Assembly: GCA_035527835.1 (NCBI GenBank)
Contig: DATKZS010000162.1
Location: forward strand, 1-14,069
Direction of reading: 5' to 3'
Length of the DNA stretch: 14,069 nucleotides
Source of the DNA: DATKZS01 sp035527835 [NCBI: bacterium]
GTDB taxonomy: Bacteria; RBG-13-61-14
Of this stretch, positions 1 through 7,954 are shown piece by piece (within the stretch, counting starts at the first letter, position 1; each line of letters starts with the position of its first letter). The position numbers and the translations under genes were made by a program. Under the pieces are notes generated by a model. The model saw only the letters and a program-made list of their open reading frames with translations. It was not told where the DNA came from and did not search any database.

Positions 1-717
1 GCAATTGATGTTGAGCTGCTTGTATTGCAGGGCCTTTTTGAAGAGCTCCGTGGGCTCGCCGTGCAGGACGATGTCAAGCATGAGGCGCTGGCCGAAACAA
101 TATACGTCCCCGCCGGGCGCCTGCTCGGGCGCGCCGCCGTGGTCGAGGATGAGGAAGACGATGGCGAATTGCTTGCTGTAGGGCCCGCTCCAGTTGATAT
201 AGGTCCACTGGCCCTCGTGATCCAGGATGTCGGGCCGGGCGCCGCTTTTCAGGAGCAGTTCGCACATCTCGACCTGCCCCCAGGTGGCGGCGATCAGGAG
301 GGGGGCTTTGCCGTTTTCATACTCGCCGGGGGCGACTAACGGCCCATTCGGGTCCGCCCCGTGGTGCAACAGGAAGCGCGCGCATTCGACGTCCCCGCCC
401 TCGATGCTATTCAGGAAAAAACCGGGGAGTTTTTCCCGGAGCGCGGGGAGCCGGGACAGCCCCGGATTGTCCTCAAGTATTTTTTCGGCGCGCTCGAAGT
501 CGTGGCGCCCGATGGCATTGACGTACAGCTCGGAGGCGCGGCTGATTCTTATCTTGTACCACGCGGCCAGGGTGAGGAGTGATATGACGGCCAGGGTGAC
601 GACCAGGGCGAACACGGCCCAATAGCGCCTCCACTGGGGAAGAACGGGGGCCGGGTCCACGCTGCCGGGGACGGCCGCCGGCCGTACTTTTTCCCGTTCG
701 TTCGGCTCATCATTCAT
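1..717 (-). CDS. Membrane-anchored ankyrin-repeat protein, C-terminus beyond left edge
   Basis: This frame is open from an ATG at 717 to the window edge, giving 239 codons with no stop, so the gene is partial. The start is set by a GGAGGAG ribosome site a few bases upstream. Residues 1-29 are charged and proline-rich. Residues 33-53 form one hydrophobic segment preceded by arginines, so the chain is probably anchored with most of it outside the cytoplasm. Residues 69-88 hold a capping motif (GRHDF, then NPGL). Ankyrin-like repeats follow, with FLLHHGADPN near 115-124 and ELLLKSGARPD near 153-163, and a degenerate repeat near 183-196. It is the third gene of an ankyrin cluster, 38 bases after the preceding stop, so co-transcription is likely. 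Ankyrin repeats bind proteins and give no enzymatic clue; the partner is unknown. Confidence 0.85.
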   Translation of the reverse strand, partial: MNDEPNEREKVRPAAVPGSVDPAPVLPQWRRYWAVFALVVTLAVISLLTLAAWYKIRISRASELYVNAIGRHDFERAEKILEDNPGLSRLPALREKLPGFFLNSIEGGDVECARFLLHHGADPNGPLVAPGEYENGKAPLLIAATWGQVEMCELLLKSGARPDILDHEGQWTYINWSGPYSKQFAIVFLILDHGGAPEQAPGGDVYCFGQRLMLDIVLHGEPTELFKKALQYKQLNINC

Positions 718-755
718 TTTCTCCTCCCCTGCCCTTCCCCGGCTGGCGGGCCGCA

Positions 756-3539
756 TTATTTCTTCTTCAATACCGCCTTGATTTCATCGAGCTCCATGGA
801 CTTGGCGTAGTCGAGGGGGGTCTTGCGGACCTGGTCGGCAATGGAGCGGTCGGCGCCGAGGGAGCAAAGCAGCTCGACCATGTCCTTATGGTTGTTGATC
901 ACGGCAAGATGCAGCGGGGTTTTTCCCTCTTTGTCGCGGGCGTTGAGATCGGCGCCGCGGGCGGCCAGGAGCCGGACCACCTCCGCGATCTCTTCGGGCG
1001 GCGCTTTAAAGCTGTTGGTGACGCAAAGGTGTAGCGGCGAGCGGCCCAGGCTGTCGCGCGCGTTCATGTCCGCTCCCTTTTCGATCATCAAGGCGACAAA
1101 GTCCTTTTGTCCGTACTGGGCGGCAAGGGCCAGCGGTGTCCTTCCGCCGCCGTTCGTGGTGCGGGCTTCGCGGTCGGCGCCGTGTTGGAGGAGTACGGCG
1201 GCGGTCTTGACCGCGCCCTCCCGGGCGGCGTTGAGGAGCGGGGTCCAGCCATTGCACTTTTTGTTGGAGGCATCCACCTTGGCGCCGTGTTTCAAGAGCA
1301 GCTCGGCGGCTTCCGCCTGGTCTTCCTTATAGGCGGTGAAGTGCAGCGGCGTGAAGCCCCACTCGTTCAGCGCCCCGGTGTCGGCGCCGTTTTTCAGGAG
1401 TATTTCCATCATGGCGAGGTCGTTTTTCCTGGTCGCGACCAGGAGCGGAAAATTGTGGCTCTGGTTCTGGTGGTTCACTTCGGCGCCGTGTGCGATGAGG
1501 AACTCGACCATGGGAGTATCTCCCTGCATGACCGCAAAAAGCAGGGGCGTGCTGCCGTCGGTTGATTGCTTGTTTGCGCTGTCGGGGTTTTGTGCGACGA
1601 ACTTTTTGAGCGTGGGGAAGTCATGGTCTCCCACCGCGCCGCAAGGGGGACAGTCATAATTTTTATAGGGCTCCGGCGGAGGGGGCTTGATCTCGGGATG
1701 GAGCCGCATGACCTCCTTTTGGGTTTCTTTGCATGACTCCCGGTCGCAGCGCCAATTGGCGAAGTTCCGGTTTTTCCAGATGATAAGCTGGGGATCGGCC
1801 TTGCCGGCGATGAGCGCCAGGGCCGCGTTGGTCTGTCCGCGGTCCAGGGCCCGGAACAGAGGCGTGAGCCGGCGCTCGTCGCGGGCGTTGGGATCGGCCT
1901 TGAAGGCCAGGAGCAGCTTGACGATTTCCTCGTTGCCGCTTTCGGCCGCGTAATGCAGGGCGGTCTGCTGGTTCCGCGCGTCAATGGCGTTCGCGTCGGA
2001 GCCTTTTTGAAGCAGGACCTTGACGATCTCGGGCCGGCCGGACTTTGCGGCGAGATGCAGCAGGGTCTCTCCGGAGTCGCCCACTTTTTCGTTGATGTCC
2101 ACTCCACGGGATATGGCCTTGGCCAGCGCCAAGCGGAAGGTGTCGGGGTCCGCGGAATCGAGCAGGTAGAAAAGGAAGTTGCGGCCGGTCTTGTCGGTGA
2201 CGGACGGGTCCGCGCCCTGCTTAAGGAGCAATTTCACCGCGTCCGCACGCTTGGCTTTGGCGGCAACGTGCAGCAGCGTCATCTTGTCGTAATCGTCAGT
2301 GCCGTCGAGTCCGGCGCCCCTGGTCACGGCCCGGGGCAGTACGGCCTTGAAGACGTCCGGGTCGCCGGACTTAAGGAGCTCGAAAAGGAAATTGCGGCCC
2401 GCCCTGTCGGCAAGGTCAGGGTCGGCGCCGGCTTGGAGGAGGAGGTCAATTGCGGCCTGATTGCTCCTTTGCGCGGCGTGGTGGAGGGGCGTTTTTCCGC
2501 GGTCTTCACGGCAATTCGGGTCGGCGCCGGAGGCGAGCAGGAGCGCGATCATGTCTTCGGAGGCGGGGAGGTCCGCGGCGAGGAGCAGGGGCGAGGCGCC
2601 GTCCCATTCCGCGGTCTTGAGATTGGGGTCCGCGCCATTTTCGAGGAGGAGCCTGGCCATCTCCAGGTTTCCGGACCGGACGGCCTTGTGCAGGGGCGCC
2701 GTGCCCTGGTCGTCGGGGATATTGGGGTCCGCGCCCCTTAAGAGCAGGGTTTCCATGACAAAGGGGTTGCCCATGCTGAGCGCGGTTTGACCACTGCCGC
2801 TGCGGGCGTTGATGTCCACGCCGTGATCGAGCAGGAGCTCGCAGATCTCGCGCTTGCCCTGGTCGGCGGAATTATGAAGGGGCGTGCATCCGTGGCCGTA
2901 GGTGCGGCATGGCCCCTTGATGTTGGGATCGGCGCCGCTGTCGAGCAGCTTCCGGAGCAGGGACACGTCACCCTTGCCCACGGCCGCCATGAGCGGCGTG
3001 TCCCCGGTTTCTTCATCTTTCTGGTTGACGAGGCCGGGTTTTTCGCGGAGCATTTTGCCGATGGTTTCGCGGTCGTCCATCTGAATATTTTTCACCAGGG
3101 TGGCGTGCTGCTTGAAGTAGCGCTCCAGCTCCGGCTCCATGCCGAAGAAGAGGAAGGGAGCGCTGATCCAGAAGATCAAGACGCCGATCAGCGGGGCCTG
3201 GATTTGTTGGAGCCGGGGGAAACGGTCGCGGACGAGGAGCAGGATGCCGGGGATGATCGCGCCCGATGCCCCGGCGGCAATGACCAGCGCGTACACGCCG
3301 AAGAGATAGAACAGGCTGACCCAGGCCAGGCCGTCTTCTCCCTGTTCAAACATGAGGCCGATGTACATGATGATTTTCAGGATGACGAGCCCGGCGATGG
3401 GCGGAATGATGAGGCCAAAAATAAAGACCAGGGCCATCAGGGCCAAGCGGTTGGCCAGCGGAGACGGCGGCGTCCCTTCAGGCGTGGCCTCGGGCGGCGC
3501 GGTCTCGGTTTCCGGGAGGGATGAGTTCTCATCGCTCAC
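756..3539 (-). CDS. Large multi-pass membrane protein with about 20 ankyrin repeats
   Basis: The product has 927 residues from a GTG at 3539. That start is preferred because AAAGGAG lies 7 bases upstream, just after the stop of the previous gene. The longer open frame to 3785 would read through that gene out of frame. Residues 29-64, 71-104 and 114-133 are hydrophobic and give about three or four membrane spans. A capping motif (KMLREKPGL, 162-170) is followed by ankyrin repeats to about 584. A linker (585-636) carries CDRESC at 598-603 and CPPC at 630-633. A second cap-like segment starts at 637, and about seven more repeats run to the end. Canonical TPLHxAA and GADxN signatures recur throughout. 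It is the middle gene of three co-directional ankyrin genes and is probably translationally coupled to the first. It is likely a membrane-tethered protein-binding scaffold; ligand and role are unknown. Confidence 0.9.
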   Translation of the reverse strand: MSDENSSLPETETAPPEATPEGTPPSPLANRLALMALVFIFGLIIPPIAGLVILKIIMYIGLMFEQGEDGLAWVSLFYLFGVYALVIAAGASGAIIPGILLLVRDRFPRLQQIQAPLIGVLIFWISAPFLFFGMEPELERYFKQHATLVKNIQMDDRETIGKMLREKPGLVNQKDEETGDTPLMAAVGKGDVSLLRKLLDSGADPNIKGPCRTYGHGCTPLHNSADQGKREICELLLDHGVDINARSGSGQTALSMGNPFVMETLLLRGADPNIPDDQGTAPLHKAVRSGNLEMARLLLENGADPNLKTAEWDGASPLLLAADLPASEDMIALLLASGADPNCREDRGKTPLHHAAQRSNQAAIDLLLQAGADPDLADRAGRNFLFELLKSGDPDVFKAVLPRAVTRGAGLDGTDDYDKMTLLHVAAKAKRADAVKLLLKQGADPSVTDKTGRNFLFYLLDSADPDTFRLALAKAISRGVDINEKVGDSGETLLHLAAKSGRPEIVKVLLQKGSDANAIDARNQQTALHYAAESGNEEIVKLLLAFKADPNARDERRLTPLFRALDRGQTNAALALIAGKADPQLIIWKNRNFANWRCDRESCKETQKEVMRLHPEIKPPPPEPYKNYDCPPCGAVGDHDFPTLKKFVAQNPDSANKQSTDGSTPLLFAVMQGDTPMVEFLIAHGAEVNHQNQSHNFPLLVATRKNDLAMMEILLKNGADTGALNEWGFTPLHFTAYKEDQAEAAELLLKHGAKVDASNKKCNGWTPLLNAAREGAVKTAAVLLQHGADREARTTNGGGRTPLALAAQYGQKDFVALMIEKGADMNARDSLGRSPLHLCVTNSFKAPPEEIAEVVRLLAARGADLNARDKEGKTPLHLAVINNHKDMVELLCSLGADRSIADQVRKTPLDYAKSMELDEIKAVLKKK
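2076..2501 (-). repeat. Tandem 71-residue segmental duplication inside the ankyrin gene
   Basis: Residues 347-417 and 418-488 of the 927-residue protein are two copies of a 71-residue unit made of one canonical ankyrin repeat plus one divergent repeat. The landmark GRNFLF occurs at 381 and 452, and GADP at 371 and 442, exactly 71 residues apart. The same spacing reaches KGSDAN at 512-517, the beginning of a third partial unit. The DNA also remains alike around the GRNFLF codons. This indicates expansion by duplication of a two-repeat block of 213 bases, not of single repeats. Confidence 0.75.
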
Positions 3540-3552
3540 GGTCCTGCTCCTT

Positions 3553-4710
3553 TCATGGCTCGCCTCCGGCGCCTTTGATGAGCTCCGAGCTTCGGAGCGA
3601 CGCGGCGCAATCGAGGGGGGTCTGGCCGTTTTTGTCCCGGGCGTTGATGTCGGCGCCCGCGCTGATCGGGTACTCTCCGGCGTCCATGCAGCTCCAGCGG
3701 GCCGCGGCATGGAGCGGGGTCCAGCCCTGTTTGTCGCGGGCATTGATGTCGGCGCCGTGCTCGACCAGTGACCTGGCCACCTCATGGCTGCATTTTTCTT
3801 CCATCACCACATGCAAGGGGGCTTTGCCTTCCTTGTCGGGGGCATTCACGTCGGCGCCGTGGGCGATCAGGATTTCCGCGGCGTCGCGGTACTCGATCCC
3901 GGCGGCCCGGTGCAGGGGCGTTTGGCCCTTGTCGTTAACGGCCTTCACGTCCGCGCCTTTCTCGATCAGGAAGGGCATGAGGTTCCTGGCGTTCCAGGTG
4001 CCCGCGCCGGCGCAGTAGTGGAGGGGCGTATTACCCTTGCCATCGCGGTCGTTAATGCCGTTGCCCCGGGCCAGGAACAACTCGACCATTTTCCGGTTAC
4101 CGTTGCCCACGGCGGCAAAGAGCGGGGTGCGTCCCTCGGAATCCCGGACCTTCACGTCCGCGCCATGGGCCAATAAAAGCCTGGTGAGATTCATGTCATT
4201 CCCGGCCACGGCGGCCATGAGGGGCGTGGTTCCGCCGGGGATCCCGGCATTGACATTTGCACCCGCTTCGAGCAGGGCCCGGACCATTCGTAATCTAGTG
4301 GGTCTGTCCGTTTGCTGCAGCGCGATCCATAAAGGCTGCTGTTGCTGGGGGTCGGACGGATTCACCTCGGCCCCGTATTGGATGAGGAGCTCAGTGATTT
4401 TGGACCCTCCCCGGCGGATGGCAATGGCCAGCGCCGGGTCGGTATTACGCTCACGCTCGCGGGCAAGCCAGGGGTTATCCTTGAGCATGGCCTCGACCGT
4501 TGCCTCATCATTGAAATGGAGGGCGGAAAAGAACTCCTTCTTGAGCTTGGTCCCCGGATCTTCATTTTCCGGGCGCACCGGAGATGAGGAGAGCATGAAG
4601 AGCAGCGCGGCGACCGGAAGCAGGAGTCGCTTCAATACCGCGGGAGCGGCGGACCTGATCTGATTCCGGGCTTTACTTGACCGGGATATTTTTTCGCCGG
4701 GCGATCCCAT
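3553..4710 (-). CDS. Exported or membrane-anchored ankyrin-repeat protein
   Basis: The product has 385 residues from the ATG at 4710. This start has AAAGGAGG 6 bases upstream; the open frame extends to 4743, but those upstream ATGs lack such a site. A long basic N-region (1-28) precedes a hydrophobic stretch (29-43, LLLPVAALLFMLSSS) that resembles a signal peptide or signal anchor. There is no lipobox cysteine. A capping motif (AMLKDNPWLA, 74-83) is followed by about nine or ten ankyrin repeats to residue 379, with clear TPLHxAA and GADxNARD consensus matches. It is the first of three adjacent ankyrin genes, starting 48 bases after the stop of the symporter gene and ending 13 bases before the next start. 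No separate terminator or strong promoter is seen before it, so readthrough from the symporter is possible. Function beyond protein binding is unknown. Confidence 0.9.
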   Translation of the reverse strand: MGSPGEKISRSSKARNQIRSAAPAVLKRLLLPVAALLFMLSSSPVRPENEDPGTKLKKEFFSALHFNDEATVEAMLKDNPWLARERERNTDPALAIAIRRGGSKITELLIQYGAEVNPSDPQQQQPLWIALQQTDRPTRLRMVRALLEAGANVNAGIPGGTTPLMAAVAGNDMNLTRLLLAHGADVKVRDSEGRTPLFAAVGNGNRKMVELFLARGNGINDRDGKGNTPLHYCAGAGTWNARNLMPFLIEKGADVKAVNDKGQTPLHRAAGIEYRDAAEILIAHGADVNAPDKEGKAPLHVVMEEKCSHEVARSLVEHGADINARDKQGWTPLHAAARWSCMDAGEYPISAGADINARDKNGQTPLDCAASLRSSELIKGAGGEP

Positions 4711-4758
4711 GTCGTGCCTCCTTTGATAGGTCATATATGGCATATCGCAGTTACCGCC

Positions 4759-6189
4759 TTAATGCATTCCAAACAGCCTCTTCAATATACCCACGTCGGA
4801 GTCGAGCTGGAAGAGGATGAGGAGGGCGATGGCGAGGGGGGAGACGAAGCGGATGAGGATGAGCCAGATACGAAAGAAGAGCGGTGAGCCGCCGCCTTCC
4901 AGGAGCTGTTTTTTAACAGAGTCACGGTTCATGAACCATCCGGCGAAGAGGGCGATGAAGAAGCCGCCGATGGGGAGCATGTAGTTGTTGGCGACGCGGT
5001 CAATGGAGTCGAGCACGGGCATGCCGTTTCCGTCCTTGTCGGTGAGGATGGTGACGGAGCCGAGGAGGTTGTAGGAGAAGGCGGAGAAGAGGCCGAGGGC
5101 CCAGATGATGGTCCCCATGACGATGGTGGCGCCGCGGCGGGCCCATTTGCGGTCGTCAACGAAATAGGCGACGACGACTTCGAGGAGGCTTATAGCGGAG
5201 GTGAGGGCGGCGAAGAAGAGGAGCGCGAAGAAGCTCATGGCGAGGATTCTTCCGCCGGGCATCTGGGCAAAGGCCAGGGGCAGGACCTTGAACACGAGTC
5301 CGGGCCCCTGGGCCGAGGGGTCGAGGCGGTATTGGAAGAGGATGGTGTAGATGGAGATGCCGGCGAGGATGGCGATCATGGTGTCGAGGCAGGCGATGAT
5401 GACGGCGGAGGACGGCAGGCTTGCATCGTCGCCCAGGTATGAGCCGTAGGTGATCATGGCGCCCATGCCCAGCGACAGCGAGAAGAATGCCTGTCCCAGG
5501 GCCTCGAGCATGGGCAGGGGCGTGTAGTCGCCGGCGGTGTTGGTGACGAGCTTGGACCAGTCGGGCACGAAGAGGTAGGAGAGCCCGCCTTTGGCGTCGC
5601 CGGCGGTGAGTCCGTAGATGACGAGGAGCAGGAGGAGGAGGAAGAGCGCGGGCATGAGGATGCCGATCCATCGCTCCAGGCCCTCCTTGATGCCGAAGAT
5701 GACGATGGCGATGGTGGCGCCCATGAAGGCGGTATGCCAGATGGCCTGCTGATAGGGGTCGGCGAGGAGGCTGGCGAAGTAGCCGGCGATGTCGGCGCCG
5801 GGCTTGAAATAATCTCCATCCACGCTCTTCACGAAGTAATCAATGGTCCATCCGGCGATCACGGAGTAGTAGGAGAGGATGACGAAGCCGGCGGCGACGC
5901 CCATGAACCCGACGGCGGTCCAGAGCTTGTGGCCGGAGGAGAGCTTGGAAAATGCGCCGACGGGGTTCTTGCGGGACTCACGTCCGATCATGATTTCGGC
6001 GACGAGCACGGGGATGCCGAGGACCGCGACGAATGCGAGGTACATGATGACAAAGGCGCCGCCGCCGTACTTTCCGGCGAGGTAGGGGAAGCGCCAGATG
6101 TTGCCGAGTCCGATGGCCGACCCGGCGGCGGCCAGGATGAACATCAGGCGGCTCGACCACAGGCCGCGGCTTTTAACGTCGTCGCTCAT
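4759..6189 (-). CDS. Sodium-dependent transporter, neurotransmitter:sodium symporter (SNF/NSS) family
   Basis: The product has 476 residues and should be an inner-membrane importer using the sodium gradient to take up an amino acid or similar small molecule (family knowledge; substrate not predictable). The N-terminal signature AGSAIGLGNIWRFPY (22-36) matches helix 1 of LeuT, including the unwound GLGN segment with N30 and the gating R33. Helix 6 reads FFSLSLGMGAMITYGSY (235-251). Helix 8 carries A327, T330 and S331, which align with the LeuT second sodium site. About 11 to 12 hydrophobic segments span the protein, normal for bacterial members. The start MSDDVK is chosen because the family consensus begins right after it and the 27 upstream residues are compositionally unlike a transporter N-terminus. 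No ribosome site precedes it, but a promoter does, so the mRNA is probably nearly leaderless. Confidence 0.94.
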   Translation of the reverse strand: MSDDVKSRGLWSSRLMFILAAAGSAIGLGNIWRFPYLAGKYGGGAFVIMYLAFVAVLGIPVLVAEIMIGRESRKNPVGAFSKLSSGHKLWTAVGFMGVAAGFVILSYYSVIAGWTIDYFVKSVDGDYFKPGADIAGYFASLLADPYQQAIWHTAFMGATIAIVIFGIKEGLERWIGILMPALFLLLLLLVIYGLTAGDAKGGLSYLFVPDWSKLVTNTAGDYTPLPMLEALGQAFFSLSLGMGAMITYGSYLGDDASLPSSAVIIACLDTMIAILAGISIYTILFQYRLDPSAQGPGLVFKVLPLAFAQMPGGRILAMSFFALLFFAALTSAISLLEVVVAYFVDDRKWARRGATIVMGTIIWALGLFSAFSYNLLGSVTILTDKDGNGMPVLDSIDRVANNYMLPIGGFFIALFAGWFMNRDSVKKQLLEGGGSPLFFRIWLILIRFVSPLAIALLILFQLDSDVGILKRLFGMH

Positions 6190-6202
6190 GGGAGTCGGGT
6201 GA

Positions 6203-6231
6203 ATTATAGCCGCGCGGAGAGGGCGCCGCAA
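6203..6231 (-). promoter_or_regulatory. Sigma70-like promoter of the symporter gene
   Basis: On the minus strand a perfect TATAAT (6203-6208) lies 17 bases from TTGCGG (6226-6231), which matches the -35 consensus at three of six positions. Only 13 bases separate the -10 box from the ATG at 6189. Transcription would therefore begin about 6 or 7 bases before the start codon, leaving no room for a ribosome site, and none is seen. Confidence 0.6.
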
Positions 6232-6290
6232 CCTGCTGCGCGCGCCATTGTTCTCGTGCTCTCCGCGCACTCCCCTCCCCTATTCTTGAA

Positions 6291-6319
6291 TTGCCGGGCC
6301 CACGGGCAAGTGTTACCAT
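6291..6319 (+). promoter_or_regulatory. Possible promoter of the SGNH hydrolase gene
   Basis: TTGCCG (6291-6296) and TACCAT (6314-6319) are separated by 17 bases and lie 11 bases ahead of the ATG at 6331. Both boxes are weak matches to the sigma70 consensus. The placement mirrors the short-leader arrangement of the divergent symporter, which is the main reason to list it. Confidence 0.3.
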
Positions 6320-6330
6320 TGAGCGGAAGA

Positions 6331-7948
6331 ATGGCCCAACAGAAAAAAAACCCCGGCCGCCACGCATGGGCGCGAGAGAGATGGATTTTCCGGAGTGGAG
6401 TGGCGGTGTTGCCCGCGCTCTTGCTTATCGGCCTTGAACTTTTGCTGCGGGCGCTCAATCCTTCTTTTCTTTCCGGCGAGGCCGAGTCCAGGCGCAATCC
6501 CGCGGGCATGCCGGTGTTTGAGATAAAGGATGAGAACGGCTCCCGGATTTACCGGCCTTCATCCCCTTTCCGGGCCTGGGGCATGGAATATCATTTCATC
6601 GTGCCCAAGCCGCCCGGTGTTTTCCGGGTTTTCGCGCTGGGCGCGAGCAGCGTGTATGGAGGGGCCCTTTGCAATCCCGGCGCGTTTCCCAGGCAGCTCC
6701 ATGCGATGCTCTCGGCGTGGCCCCAAACGAGGTATGCCAGGACCTATGAAATGATCAACCTGGGGCAGCAAGGGTTTGCCGTTTCGGAGATCAAAAAGAT
6801 GCAGGCCCAGGTTTTCACGGCTGAGCCGGACCTGCTTATCATTTACGCGGGCCACAACGAATTTTTTTACCACCGGGGCCATCCTCTCAGCTCACCGCCT
6901 GAATGGGCGCAGCGGCTGCAATACCGGCTGGAAGATTTCCGTTCGGTTCGGTTGATAGAGGCCATCTTCGGAGTTTTTTCCAACAAGCCCCCCCCCTTTC
7001 GCAATCGAGCCCGGGGCGATGCAGAATTATGCCGCTTATTTTCTGAACAAGGCCATAGCGAGCGGATGGGACCAGGAGCATGAGCAAGAGGTGGTTGATT
7101 GGTTCAAACGTGACCTCCAAAAAATGGCGGAGGCCGCGCGGGCCCATGGCGTGCGCATGATCCTGTGCACGGTGGCCTCGGACCTGCGAGATTCCGCGCC
7201 GAGCGGGTCCTATCACAGCGAAGGGCTCGCGGCTGAAGACCTTGGGAAATGGGACACATTGTTCCGGGCCGGCAAGGACGCATACGCGCGCGTAGATTAT
7301 GCGGCCGCGCACGGACATTTCAAAAGAGCGATCAAGCTGGACCCGGCGCCGGCGGAGCTGAATTTCTGCATGGGCCATTGCCTGCTGAAGCTCAGGCGCG
7401 CGGGCGAGGCGTATCCTTATTTTCAAGCGGCGGTGGATCGGGACGCTGTTCGCAACCGGGCTGGTTCCGACATCAACGCAGCCATCAGGGAGGTCGCGCT
7501 GGCGAATCAGATACCGCTCGCCGACGTGGAAAGGGCGTTCCGGGAGCGTGCGGTGGACGGCGTGCCGGGTGACGAGCTTTTCCTGGACTACGTCCACCCG
7601 AGCCTGGAAGGACATGAGATCATAGCAAAACTCCTTATCCATACTATGATCGAGCAAGGCTGGGCCGAGCCGGAGACGGAGGAGGAGATGGACCGGGCGG
7701 CCGCCGATTACCTCGACAAAGCGAACGATGATTACCTGTTCGCTTCCTATTATAAAGCAGCGTCCTATAACGCGGCGTTGGGCCGTTTCCTGCACGCGCG
7801 AAAATGGGTGGATGAAGCGCTGAAGCTGAGCCCGCGAGACCCGGACGCGCTCAAGATGAAGCAGTGCCTGACCGCGATCATCTCTTTGGAAGGCCGGGAC
7901 CGGGACATGCCGTGGGCGGAAGTGGAACTGGTCCGGGGCCGGGAGTGA
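6331..7948 (+). pseudogene. SGNH/GDSL hydrolase with embedded TPRs, one-base frameshift
   Basis: Two open frames form one gene. The first runs from ATG 6331 to a stop at 7083; the second continues the family sequence in the next frame and ends at 7948. Removing one base near the nine-C run at 6988-6996 gives a continuous 538-residue protein. Residues 23-40 are a membrane anchor. Block I is GASSVYG (104-110, probable nucleophile S106), block II NLGQQG (143-148), block III GHNE (174-177), and the Asp-His pair is in DYVHP (D419, H422 after correction). TPR-like helices lie between blocks III and V and again at the C-terminus. Members of this superfamily act as esterases or acyltransferases; the substrate is unknown. 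All catalytic blocks are intact, so a sequencing or assembly error, or a very recent mutation, is more likely than an old pseudogene. The stop lies 6 bases from the convergent HAD gene. Confidence 0.85.
6988..6996 (+). other. Nine-C homopolymer at the frameshift point
   Basis: The run of nine C falls just where the reading frame changes. With eight C the junction reads NKPPPFAIEPGAMQNY in one frame. A six-T run at 6974-6979 is the only other nearby homopolymer that could hold the indel. Confidence 0.75.
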
Positions 7949-7954
7949 ACATTT

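Noticed and set aside
1953-2741. Long plus-strand open frame of 262 codons
   Set aside because: It is antisense to the ankyrin gene; its periodic Gly/Val/Glu-rich sequence simply mirrors the ankyrin repeats.
756-3060. Regular spacing of similar words about every 99 bases, suggestive of an array
   Set aside because: The period equals the 33-residue ankyrin repeat within an open reading frame; there are no conserved direct repeats with unique spacers, so it is not CRISPR.
3540-3785. N-terminal extension of the large ankyrin protein to an upstream start at 3785
   Set aside because: It overlaps the previous ankyrin gene in another frame, is Ser/Pro/Arg/Thr-rich shadow sequence, and the GTG at 3539 has a proper ribosome site.
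5734-6330. Plus-strand open frame upstream of the SGNH gene
   Set aside because: It is the reverse of the symporter gene plus its promoter; family similarity and the membrane anchor start only after 6331.
6988-7083. Programmed ribosomal frameshift at the C run
   Set aside because: No conserved stimulatory element is visible and SGNH proteins are not known to me to use frameshifting; an indel is simpler.
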